DNA of 64,000 nucleotides from positions 1,302,001-1,366,000 of the forward strand of contig CALODV010000013.1 in assembly GCA_942492065.1 (NCBI GenBank), in the 5' to 3' direction. A program made the position numbers and the translations under genes. The notes under the pieces are model-generated. The model was not told the origin of the DNA and searched no databases. It worked only from the letters and a program-made list of their open reading frames with translations. This DNA comes from G963665815 sp942492065 (lineage in GTDB: Bacteria > Cloacimonadota > Cloacimonadia > Cloacimonadales > JAIOQZ01). Shown here one piece after another: positions 36,477-44,496 of this stretch. Each line of letters begins with the position of its first letter. Within the stretch, counting starts at the first letter, position 1.

Positions 36477-37307
36477 ATGGGAATGAGTGAAAGACGATCT
36501 TGCCGTATAACAAATTTTCATAGGAGTTCGTTCAGATATAAACCTGTAGATAAGACATCTGACAGAGTAATTTTATCTAAACTGAAGGAGCTTGCTCTGA
36601 AGCATGTCGCTTATGGTTTGCCCAGATTAACAGTTCTATTAAGAAGAGAACTGGGCAATGTAAACCATAAGCGTATAGAACGTATTTACAGACAGAACAA
36701 TCTGCAAATACCTAAACGACCACGCAAGAAACGCTTGTATAGATCAGAATCATTACCTCCTGCCGAGTATCCAACTCAACGTTGGTCAATGGATTTTGTA
36801 GGAGATAGAACAGTAAAGGGACGTCCTTTCAGGATTTTCAATATAATGGATGATTTTTCAAGAGAACTTGTACTTCAAATTGTTGATACTTCAATTACAG
36901 GATCCAGATTAAATAGAGAACTAAGTAATTTGAAAGAATATCGTAATTTACCGGAAAATATAGTCTGTGACAATGGACCTGAATTCAGATCCAAAGCAAT
37001 GTCTGAATTTTCACTAAAACATAATGTAAAACTGTGCTTCATCCCTCCGGGAGAACCACAGAAAAATGCTTTTGTGGAAAGTTTAAATGGTAAGTTCAGA
37101 AATGAATGTCTTAATCAATCGGAATTTCTAAATCTAAATCATGCAAGAAATGTAATAAATGAATGGAGAGAAAGTTATAACAACGAAAGACCTCATAGTT
37201 CTCTTAATATGATGTCTCCCAAAGAATATCTCTTGACTTATGAAAATGGAATCAAACAGAATAACTCGAACTTACTAAACTTAGACATGGTACAGAATAT
37301 GGGGTAG
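36477..37307 (+). CDS. IS3-family transposase OrfB (DDE integrase domain)
   Basis: 276 residues from the first ATG, but normally made as OrfAB by -1 frameshift from 36423. An HTH_21-like region (LKHVAYGLPRLTVLLRRELG) precedes the rve catalytic core. DDE residues are seen in SMDFVGDRT, VCDNGPEFRS and NAFVESLNGKFRNECLN. The stop codon lies in the right inverted repeat. It catalyses cut-out and insertion through the copy-out pathway known for IS3. Confidence 0.95.
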   Translation: MGMSERRSCRITNFHRSSFRYKPVDKTSDRVILSKLKELALKHVAYGLPRLTVLLRRELGNVNHKRIERIYRQNNLQIPKRPRKKRLYRSESLPPAEYPTQRWSMDFVGDRTVKGRPFRIFNIMDDFSRELVLQIVDTSITGSRLNRELSNLKEYRNLPENIVCDNGPEFRSKAMSEFSLKHNVKLCFIPPGEPQKNAFVESLNGKFRNECLNQSEFLNLNHARNVINEWRESYNNERPHSSLNMMSPKEYLLTYENGIKQNNSNLLNLDMVQNMG

Positions 37308-37316
37308 GCTCAGTTC

Positions 37317-38463
37317 CGCTGGGACTGGAAAGTCAACCACAATAAATCACGTTTCGTTTTTTTTTTCCAATCGTCATAAATTATACTTAGCAAATACAAA
37401 TCCAGCAATAGACAATCTAAGAAGAAAAGTGAACACTTCAAACTGCACATACAAGACAATAACAAAATTTCTCTCATGTAATAATGATAAAACTGAATAT
37501 GATATAATTTTTATTGATGAGTGTAGTACTGTAAGTAACACTGATATGTTTGAGTTTCTCAAAAAAGCTACTTTTAAATTGTTAATCTTAGTAGGGGATA
37601 TTTATCAAATTGAGTCAATTTTATTTGGTAATTGGTTTCATTTAGCAAAATCGTTAGTATCAAGAAGTGCAGTATTCGAGTTAAACAAACCATATCGTAG
37701 TTCAGTACCAACTCTTATAAACCTTTGGAATGCAGTAAGAAATTTCGAAGACAGTATTCTCGAAATTATTGCAAAAAATCAAATATCCACAAAATTGTAT
37801 CAATCAATATTCGAAAAAAGTTTTGAAGATGAGATTATCCTTTGTCTTAATTATAATGGATTATACGGTATAAACAATATTAACAGATTTTTGCAAAGTA
37901 ACAATAAAAACAGTAAAGTATTGTGGGGAACTAATGTATTTAAGATTGATGATCCAATAATATTTAATGAATCCGCAAGATTTTCACCCATAATATATAA
38001 TAATCTTAAGGGAAAAATTGTCAATATTTCTAAAAATATAGACAAAATAGTGTTTGATGTCGAAATAGATAAAGTTATAAATGAACTTGATGCACTTGAT
38101 TACGATTTTGAGTTAATGCCAAATGCTAGTAATGGAAATTCAGTAATACGTTTTAAAGTCGATAAACACATAACCAGCGACAATGATGAACATGATTCAT
38201 CTTCAATTATCCCTTTTCAGGTAGCTTATGCGATATCGATGCATAAAGCACAGGGTTTAGAATACTCTTCAGTTAAAATTGTTATAACTGATGAAATTGA
38301 GGAAATGATCACGCATAATATCTTTTATACAGCTATTACTAGGGCAAAGCAAAAACTCAAAATATATTGGTCACCTGAAACGGAGAATAGAATATTAAGT
38401 AATTTCACAGATAGGTTTAACAAAAGGGATCTGTCAATTTTGAAATCAAGATTCAATTTATGA
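37317..38463 (+). pseudogene. C-terminal fragment of disrupted SF1 helicase (RecD/UvrD-like motor)
   Basis: The frame continues from the IS-interrupted Walker A (SAGTGKSTTINH). It then shows Walker B (IIFIDECSTVSN), the motif III-like LLILVGDIYQIESI, motif IV-like PYRSSVPTL, and the C-terminal UvrD_C_2 signature (AISMHKAQGLEYSSVKIVITD ... FYTAITRAKQKLKI). It is therefore an ATP-dependent SF1 DNA/RNA helicase motor. Any product restarted at 37429 would lack Walker A and should be inactive. Base composition is slightly more AT-rich than neighbours, suggesting acquired DNA. Confidence 0.8.
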
Positions 38464-38525
38464 AAAAACTAACTATAATAGAAACGTCAAATACGATTTA
38501 TCTTATTATTGATGTATAAAACATT

Positions 38526-38559
38526 AAAAAAAAGGCTGTGAAAACAAGTTCACAGCCTT
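38526..38559 (-). terminator. terminator after HPr gene
   Basis: Stem AAGGCTGTGAA / TTCACAGCCTT (11 bases, 6-base loop), with a run of T on the minus strand (complement of 38526-38533). It ends the HPr (and possibly ClpB) transcript. Confidence 0.9.
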
Positions 38560-38579
38560 CTGTCTTTATAGACAATATG

Positions 38580-38852
38580 TCAAATATAAGCGTCTTCAAA
38601 ATTGGAACTGAAAATTCCCATCAGGTCTTTGAGGAGAGTTTCTTCATCCGGTCCTGATACTTCGATCTCCAGTTTAGAACCATGTTCTGCTGCAAGACTC
38701 AATACTCCGAGAATGGATTTGCCATTTACTCTTATGTCATCTTTTGTAATTGCCAGATCAGCACGATACTGCTGGGCAATCTGACACAAGAGTGCAGAAG
38801 GTCTGGCATGAAGCCCTAAGGGATTTTCAACTGTTACTTCTTTTTTAATCAT
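38580..38852 (-). CDS. ptsH: phosphocarrier protein HPr
   Basis: 90 residues. The PTS phosphorylation site GLHARPSALL carries the active-site His, and the regulatory-serine region NGKSILGVLSL is also present. HPr passes phosphate from enzyme I to sugar-specific EII proteins, or serves only regulation through HPr kinase. No enzyme I, EII or HPr kinase lies in the window, so whether it transports sugar is unknown. GAAGG lies upstream of the ATG. It is 45 bases downstream of clpB on the same strand. Confidence 0.92.
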   Translation of the reverse strand: MIKKEVTVENPLGLHARPSALLCQIAQQYRADLAITKDDIRVNGKSILGVLSLAAEHGSKLEIEVSGPDEETLLKDLMGIFSSNFEDAYI

Positions 38853-38897
38853 GTCATTACCTTCATTTCCTGTTTTTAAATGTCAAATATTTTCTTT

Positions 38898-41468
38898 TCA
38901 GGCAGTCCTTTCAAATACAAATTCATGATTGAGAAAGTCTACATTTACCGCTTTTACGTCCATGTTACCAATGATAAATCGTGATAACTCATTCTCAATA
39001 TACTTCTGAATAGCGCGCTTGACAGGTCTTGCTCCATATTGCGGATCATAACCGGTTTCAGCTATCTTGTTAAGAACATTCTCAGTATAAGTTAAATGAA
39101 TTTCGTTATCCTGCAACCTTTTTACAAGATTGTCGAGCTGAAGTTTAACAATTTTGCTTATCTGGCTGCTGTCCAGCTTGTGGAACATGATGATTTCATC
39201 CAATCTGTTTATAAATTCGGGTCTGAGATACCGCTTCATGATCTCCATTATACTGTCTTCCACATCCTCAGGATTTTCCGCTTCAAAAATCAGATCAGAT
39301 CCCATGTTAGAAGTCATGATAATCACAGTATTCTTGAAATCTACAGTTCTGCCTTTGCTGTCAGTCAGTCTTCCGTCATCCAGTATCTGAAGCAGAATGT
39401 TGAAAACATCAGAATGGGCTTTCTCAATCTCATCCAGCAGGATTACACTGTAGGGTGATCTTCTGACTGTTTCTGTAAGGTATCCTCCCTGATCGTAGCC
39501 GACATATCCGGGAGGTGCACCAATCAATTTTGCCACAGAGTGTTTTTCCATGTACTCAGACATATCGATTCTGATCAGTGCTTTTTCGGTGTTGAACATA
39601 AAGTCAGCCAGAGTTTTTGCCAACTCTGTTTTTCCTACACCGGTAGGTCCGAGAAACAAAAACGAACCAATTGGTTTGGATGAGTCGGCTATTCCGGCTC
39701 TGGATCTTCTGATAGCATTACTCAAGGCTGTTATGCCTTTATCCTGTCCAATCATTCTTTCAGAGAGCTTCTGCTCCATTTTGAGTAGTTTATCCATCTC
39801 TCCCTGCACCAGTTTGGATACAGGAATTCCTGTCCATCGTGACACGATAGTTGCAATGATCTCCTCGGAAATCTCTTCTTTAAGAAGCTGTTTATCAGAA
39901 GGTATCTCCTGAAGTTTCCCCTTCAGTTCAGTCAGTTTATTCTGCAGCTCAACCAGTTTTCCGTATTTTAGCTCTGCTACTTTGTTGTAGTCCCCTTGAC
40001 GTTCGTAAATCTCTGCCTGAGATTTTACCGATTCTATCTGCTCGGATGTTGTTCCTATATCATTCAGAAGCTGCTTCTCGTAGTTCCAGCGAGCACGAAG
40101 ATCTTTCTGCTTGTCTGAAAGCTCGGAAATCTGAGCTTTAACCATCTTTAGTTTTGATTCCGAAGCTTCACTCTTTTCCTGCTGGATAGATAGTTTTTCT
40201 ATTTCAAGCTGCCTGATTTTTCTCTCAATCTCATCCAGTTCCTCAGGCAGGGAGTCAATTTGCATTTTAAGATAAGAACAGGCTTCATCCATAAGATCAA
40301 TAGCTTTATCAGGAAGGAATCTGTCGGAAATATATCTATCTGAGAGCACAGCACAGGCAACCAGTGATGAGTCAGTAATCTGAACCCCATGGTGAACTTC
40401 GTATTTATCTTTTATACCTCTGAGGATCGATATTGTGTCATCCAGAGTTGGTTCTTTTGCGTGAACAGGCTGGAAGCGTCTTTCAAGAGCGGAGTCCTTT
40501 TCTATATATTTTCTGTATTCATCCAGAGTGGTTGCTCCTATACAATGCAGGAATCCCCTTGCCAATGCCGGTTTAAGCATATTGGAGGCATCCACCGCGC
40601 CTTCTGCTGCACCAGCTCCAACAACTGTATGGAGCTCGTCGATAAACAGAATGATATTGCCTTCTGAGCTTTCGACTTCCTTTAAAACTGCTTTAAGTCT
40701 GTCCTCGAATTCACCTCGGAATTTTGCTCCGGCAATCAGTGATCCCATATCAAGTTCCAGGATAGTTTTGTTTTTTAACGGTTCAGGTACATCGTTATTG
40801 ATGATTCTTCTGGCAAGTCCTTCAATAATTGCTGTTTTACCAACTCCCGGCTCACCAATAAGTACTGGATTGTTCTTCCTTCTACGCGACAGAATCTGAA
40901 TTATCCTTCTTATTTCGTCATCACGTCCAATAACGGGATCGAGTTTACCCTGTGATGCAAGCTCAGTCAGATTTCTTGTGTACTTTTTAAGTACCTGATA
41001 CTTATTCTCAGGATTCTGATCAGTTACTCTCTGTGATCCTCTTATGTCTTTCAGGGCAGCAAGCAGTGCATCTTTTTTTATTCCGTAAGATTTCATTGTG
41101 GCAGCGGCATCTGTGGCTTTATCGATGAGGGAGAGCATTATGTGTTCGATACTGATAAACTCGTCAGACATCGACTTTGCTTTTTTCTCGGAATCTCTTA
41201 GTATTGAATCCAGCTCCTGGGAAAGATAAGCCTGCTGCAGGTTTTGAATCTTCGGGTATTTATTGAGACTTACCTGAAGCTGCTCTTGAAGCATATTAAT
41301 GTCCACATCCATTTTCTTAAGCAGAGAATCTGCAAATGAATCTTCCGTATTAAGCAATGAAAGCAGAAGATGAGGTGATTTTGCTTCCTGATGACCGTTT
41401 TCACGAGCGATCTGGACAGAATTCTGAATTACTTCCTGAGATTTCACTGTAAATTTTGAAAAGTTCAT
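38898..41468 (-). CDS. clpB: ATP-dependent chaperone ClpB
   Basis: 856 residues, essentially the E. coli length. Start at 41468, after GGAGG. Order of domains: Clp N domain (about 1-145), first AAA module (GEPGVGKTA, LDMGSLIAGAKFRGEFEDR), coiled-coil middle domain (about 400-525, which separates ClpB from ClpA/ClpC), second AAA module (FLFLGPTGVGKTELAK, GAPPGYVGYDQGG), and the C-terminal oligomerisation domain (GYDPQYGARPVKRAIQ). It disaggregates proteins with DnaK. A CIRCE operator upstream indicates heat-inducible HrcA control. Confidence 0.96.
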   Translation of the reverse strand: MNFSKFTVKSQEVIQNSVQIARENGHQEAKSPHLLLSLLNTEDSFADSLLKKMDVDINMLQEQLQVSLNKYPKIQNLQQAYLSQELDSILRDSEKKAKSMSDEFISIEHIMLSLIDKATDAAATMKSYGIKKDALLAALKDIRGSQRVTDQNPENKYQVLKKYTRNLTELASQGKLDPVIGRDDEIRRIIQILSRRRKNNPVLIGEPGVGKTAIIEGLARRIINNDVPEPLKNKTILELDMGSLIAGAKFRGEFEDRLKAVLKEVESSEGNIILFIDELHTVVGAGAAEGAVDASNMLKPALARGFLHCIGATTLDEYRKYIEKDSALERRFQPVHAKEPTLDDTISILRGIKDKYEVHHGVQITDSSLVACAVLSDRYISDRFLPDKAIDLMDEACSYLKMQIDSLPEELDEIERKIRQLEIEKLSIQQEKSEASESKLKMVKAQISELSDKQKDLRARWNYEKQLLNDIGTTSEQIESVKSQAEIYERQGDYNKVAELKYGKLVELQNKLTELKGKLQEIPSDKQLLKEEISEEIIATIVSRWTGIPVSKLVQGEMDKLLKMEQKLSERMIGQDKGITALSNAIRRSRAGIADSSKPIGSFLFLGPTGVGKTELAKTLADFMFNTEKALIRIDMSEYMEKHSVAKLIGAPPGYVGYDQGGYLTETVRRSPYSVILLDEIEKAHSDVFNILLQILDDGRLTDSKGRTVDFKNTVIIMTSNMGSDLIFEAENPEDVEDSIMEIMKRYLRPEFINRLDEIIMFHKLDSSQISKIVKLQLDNLVKRLQDNEIHLTYTENVLNKIAETGYDPQYGARPVKRAIQKYIENELSRFIIGNMDVKAVNVDFLNHEFVFERTA

Positions 41469-41498
41469 TTTTCCTCCATTTTTGTTTTCTTTACCCAA

Positions 41499-41526
41499 AA
41501 GATAATCAGTCTGTGATCAGTGTCAA
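41499..41526 (-). promoter_or_regulatory. clpB promoter
   Basis: On the minus strand TTGACA (41526-41521), 16-base spacer, TATCTT (41504-41499), about 30 bases before the clpB ATG. The CIRCE element lies just upstream of the -35 box. Confidence 0.55.
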
Positions 41527-41533
41527 GTAAAAA

Positions 41534-41560
41534 TTAGCACTCTTCATTATTGACTGCTAA
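41534..41560. promoter_or_regulatory. CIRCE operator (HrcA site)
   Basis: TTAGCACTC, 9-base spacer, GACTGCTAA. This differs from the CIRCE consensus (TTAGCACTC-N9-GAGTGCTAA) at one base. HrcA represses chaperone genes through this element. It lies between clpB and the divergent Cache lipoprotein gene and could affect both. Confidence 0.88.
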
Positions 41561-41571
41561 AATTCAAAATC

Positions 41572-41601
41572 TTGACATTTCTCGACCGTTTTTCCTATCT
41601 T
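41572..41601 (+). promoter_or_regulatory. promoter of the Cache lipoprotein gene
   Basis: TTGACA (41572-41577), 18-base spacer, TATCTT (41596-41601), 25 bases before the ATG at 41627 and beside the CIRCE element. Confidence 0.5.
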
Positions 41602-41626
41602 ATCGAAAATGCAAGGAGAAAACTAT

Positions 41627-42376
41627 ATGAAGAGAATTTTTATATTATCATTTATCTTTATACTTCTGGTAATAACTGTTTCCTGTTCAACAGAGGCTAA
41701 AATAGCTGCCTCAAGGATTATACTGGATGATGCAATTAATCGTTCTGAAGGTTTTATAGCCGGGGAGTTAACCCGATTACAGAATATTGCAGAATCAGCA
41801 ATAGCCAAGGAAGGTGATTGGGAGAATATTTTGAATGCCCTGAAGGATGATCCTGAAAAAATAGCTGCCTTATACTGGTATGCCTTACCTAACGGTTCAT
41901 ATTATACTTCGGAAAAGGGCAAAGTTAAGGCTAATCTGAGTGACAGGGCTTACTTCCCTACTTTGCTTGAAGGTAAAGATGTAGTTGGGTATCCGATTAT
42001 TGGTAAAACAAGCGGAAAGAAATCATTTGTTGTTGCGGTACCTGTTATTATTAACGGTAAGGTCACCGGTATTGTTGCTTCTTCAATATATCTCGATGAT
42101 TTCTGGATGCGTATCAAGGAAAATATTACTATCCCTGAGCATATGGATTTCTATGCAGTTAACAGTCAGGGAATAGCTATGTTTGATTTCGAAAAGCGGG
42201 ACTATTGTCTCGTAAATGTATTTGAATTAGATTCTTATACTCTTTCGGATGCTGTAAAAAAGATTATTGTTTCTGATAAAGGTCATGTTGAGTATGAGTG
42301 GAATGATAAGGTGAAGCTGGCAGTGTACAAAAAATCTGAAATTTCAGATTGGCGTTATGTGCTTTCATTTTATTAA
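41627..42376 (+). CDS. Cache-domain lipoprotein
   Basis: 249 residues from the ATG at 41627 (AAGGAG upstream). Lipoprotein signal ending ITVSC. The mature protein is a single extracytoplasmic sensor domain of the Cache type: LTRLQNIAESAI helix, then ALYWYALPNGSYYTSE, LSDRAYFPTLLEGKDVVGYPI, KKSFVVAVPVIINGKVTGIVASSIYL. Such domains usually sit in kinases or chemoreceptors and bind small ligands; here no output domain is attached. It may be a free ligand-binding or inhibitor protein. Monocistronic. Confidence 0.75.
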   Translation: MKRIFILSFIFILLVITVSCSTEAKIAASRIILDDAINRSEGFIAGELTRLQNIAESAIAKEGDWENILNALKDDPEKIAALYWYALPNGSYYTSEKGKVKANLSDRAYFPTLLEGKDVVGYPIIGKTSGKKSFVVAVPVIINGKVTGIVASSIYLDDFWMRIKENITIPEHMDFYAVNSQGIAMFDFEKRDYCLVNVFELDSYTLSDAVKKIIVSDKGHVEYEWNDKVKLAVYKKSEISDWRYVLSFY

Positions 42377-42498
42377 AAAGCAGAAAGCCTTGAGATTTGT
42401 TTTACAATATCACTACATATTGCTTGACACAGGATATATTTTAAAAAAAATCAGCAAAGATTTTAGTAATGATTAATATACAAAACTAAGGTGGAATA

Positions 42499-43497
42499 AT
42501 GGGATCAAGAATAGAAAAAATAGAGTTTGTTTTTCCTGAAGGTGAAGTCACAAATCAGTATCTGGAAGATAAGTTTAAAAAATGGAAATCCAGCAAAGTA
42601 TTCAAGAAAACAGGAATCAGAAGCAGACATGTAGTATCAGAAAACGAAACAGCTCTTGATCTGGCTATTAAAGCCGGAAACAAGATACTGGAAGATTTCA
42701 ATAAAGATGATATTGACTTTTTGGTGTATTGTACACAGAGTCCAGAATATTATCTTCCATCCGGGGCATGTATTCTCCAGGATAAGTTGGGTCTAAAAGA
42801 CAGTATAGGAGCTTTTGACTTCAATCTTGGTTGTTCAGGTTTTGTATATGGTCTGGCAATGATAAAAGGACTCATTAGTGCCGGAGTTGCCAGAAATGTA
42901 TTATTCATCACTGCAGAAACATATTCAAAATACATAAATGAAAATGATCTGGCGAACAGAACAATTTTCGGAGATGCAGCCACAGCTACAATAATTTCCC
43001 AGTCTGATAAGGAACATTTACTTGAGTTCTCTCTTGGGACTGACGGTTCCGGTGCGGATAATCTTATTGTTAAAAACGGTGGAACGAGAAATCGCTATAA
43101 TCCCGAACTCATTGCTGAAGATGATGGACAGGGTAATTTCAGATCCGATAATGACATCTACATGAATGGACCTGATATATTTAATTTTACTATCAGCCAT
43201 GTTCCTGTAACTTTCAAGAACACATTGAGTATAAATAATCTTGATATCAATGATATTGATTATTTTGTATTTCATCAGGCAAACAAATATATGTTGAACT
43301 ATTTGAAGGATTTGTGTGAAATTCCCAAGGAAAAATTCTTCCTCAGCATGGAAGAAACAGGTAACACAGTCTCTTCTACCATACCAATAGCCTTGAAAAA
43401 ACTTCTGGATTCCGGTGAAATAGTTAAAGGAAACAAAGTAATGTTACTTGGTTTTGGTGTCGGGTATTCCTGGGGTGGAACAATCATAGAAATTTAA
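42499..43497 (+). CDS. 3-oxoacyl-ACP synthase III (KAS III / FabH-like)
   Basis: 332 residues with the thiolase fold. Catalytic triad: C112 in NLGCSGFVYGL, H259 in VFHQANKYM, N289 in ETGNTVSST. KAS III condenses an acyl-CoA starter with malonyl-ACP to give a 3-oxoacyl-ACP. It heads a tight run with an ACP, an SDR reductase, an MBOAT acyltransferase and an SGNH protein rather than a standard fab cluster, so it is probably specialised. Good ribosome-binding site (AAGGTGG). Confidence 0.9.
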   Translation: MGSRIEKIEFVFPEGEVTNQYLEDKFKKWKSSKVFKKTGIRSRHVVSENETALDLAIKAGNKILEDFNKDDIDFLVYCTQSPEYYLPSGACILQDKLGLKDSIGAFDFNLGCSGFVYGLAMIKGLISAGVARNVLFITAETYSKYINENDLANRTIFGDAATATIISQSDKEHLLEFSLGTDGSGADNLIVKNGGTRNRYNPELIAEDDGQGNFRSDNDIYMNGPDIFNFTISHVPVTFKNTLSINNLDINDIDYFVFHQANKYMLNYLKDLCEIPKEKFFLSMEETGNTVSSTIPIALKKLLDSGEIVKGNKVMLLGFGVGYSWGGTIIEI

Positions 43498-43508
43498 AGG
43501 AGAATATA

Positions 43509-43742
43509 ATGACAAAGAAAGAATTTTTAGCAGAAATTATCGAAGTTTTAGAACTTGAAGAAGATGAGCTTGATTTAGATACAAATCTTGATGATGTAGA
43601 AGATTATGACTCATTTGCAGTTCTCAGTATCATTGCATTTGTACATAAAAAATTCGGAATTCAATTCAAAGCAAATCAACTGCAGGAATTAGGATCAATC
43701 AATGATCTGATCAAATTAATTGGAGAAGATAAGTTTGAATAG
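43509..43742 (+). CDS. acyl carrier protein
   Basis: 77 residues, acidic, four-helix ACP. The phosphopantetheine site is S35 in DYDSFAVL (the canonical DSL is DSF here). AAGGAG lies just upstream. It would carry the acyl chain made by the adjacent KAS III and SDR, and present it to the MBOAT protein. The atypical DSF motif argues for a dedicated carrier distinct from the primary fatty-acid ACP. Confidence 0.88.
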   Translation: MTKKEFLAEIIEVLELEEDELDLDTNLDDVEDYDSFAVLSIIAFVHKKFGIQFKANQLQELGSINDLIKLIGEDKFE

Positions 43743-44493
43743 CGAATTCCTGAATGGAAAAACTGTAATTGTCAGCGGTGCAACCGGAGGCATTGGTGAA
43801 GCTTGCGTACTTAAGCTTGCTGAATACGGTGCCAGAGTTGTACTGGTTGGGCGTAATAAGGAAAAACTTAACATTGTTCTGGAAAAATTGGGGGATGATA
43901 AGCATATCTCGGTTGCCGTGGATTTCAGTGATGAAGATAACATAACTTCGGAAGTGAAATCTGTTTTTGCTGAAATCGGAGAAATTCACGGTTTTATCCA
44001 TGCTGCAGGTTATGAGATAACCAAACCCCTTAGAAAGACAAAGAGAGAAGATTTTCGCAATCTGTTAGATATTAATTCTCTTTCTGCATTCAGTTTTGTG
44101 AAAGCTATTGCCGGATTAAAGAAGAATAAAGTGGATTCAGTTTCTTTTGTCCTGATTTCCAGCGTAATGGGTACATTGGGAGAAAGAGGTAAAATAGCAT
44201 ATTGTGCATCAAAGGGTGCAATAATCAGTGCAGTAAAAGCAATTGCTCTTGAGATTTCTGATAAAGGTCATAGGATAAACTCGGTATCACCCGGGATTGT
44301 TGAGACTGATCTGGTGAAGGAAATGATGGCAGAATACCCTGAGGATATGCGGGACAACATATACAAGATGCATCCTCTGGGAATTGGTCAGCCGGAAGAT
44401 GTTGCTGAAATATGCTCTTTTCTGGTGTCTGATAAATCACGGTGGATTACCGGTACAGATATTCTTATTGATGGAGGTTATTCCGCAAAATAG
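43735..44493 (+). CDS. SDR-family reductase (FabG-like)
   Basis: 252 residues. The start is taken as TTG at 43735, with GGAGAAG six bases upstream, overlapping the ACP gene by 8 bases; a TTG at 43720 is an alternative. NAD(P)-binding TGGIG motif near residue 17, NNAG-equivalent HAAGYE, catalytic Ser (LISSVMG), YCASK, and C-terminal TGTDILIDGG. This is the 3-oxoacyl-ACP reductase pattern, so it should reduce the KAS III product to a 3-hydroxyacyl-ACP. No dehydratase gene follows. Confidence 0.88.
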   Translation: MNSEFLNGKTVIVSGATGGIGEACVLKLAEYGARVVLVGRNKEKLNIVLEKLGDDKHISVAVDFSDEDNITSEVKSVFAEIGEIHGFIHAAGYEITKPLRKTKREDFRNLLDINSLSAFSFVKAIAGLKKNKVDSVSFVLISSVMGTLGERGKIAYCASKGAIISAVKAIALEISDKGHRINSVSPGIVETDLVKEMMAEYPEDMRDNIYKMHPLGIGQPEDVAEICSFLVSDKSRWITGTDILIDGGYSAK

Positions 44494-44496
44494 AAT

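Larger units (their letters stand above)
36080..37312 (+). mobile_element. IS3-family insertion sequence (IS407-type), apparently intact
   Basis: 1233 bp, starting TGACC and ending GGCTCA (5'-TG...CA-3'). Imperfect terminal inverted repeats of about 40 bp lie at 36080-36120 and 37273-37312, sharing TGA, a CCCC block, ACCAT and AAGTTTAGTA. It carries orfA and orfB in the -1 arrangement with an A6C slippery site, and is flanked by GTTC duplications. It lies in the same orientation as the gene it interrupts. Both ORFs and ends look intact, so it may be active or recently inserted. Confidence 0.93.

Noticed and set aside
37429..38463. A functional helicase restarted after the IS
   Set aside because: A product from 37429 would lack the Walker A motif and about 38 residues after it, so ATPase activity is not expected.
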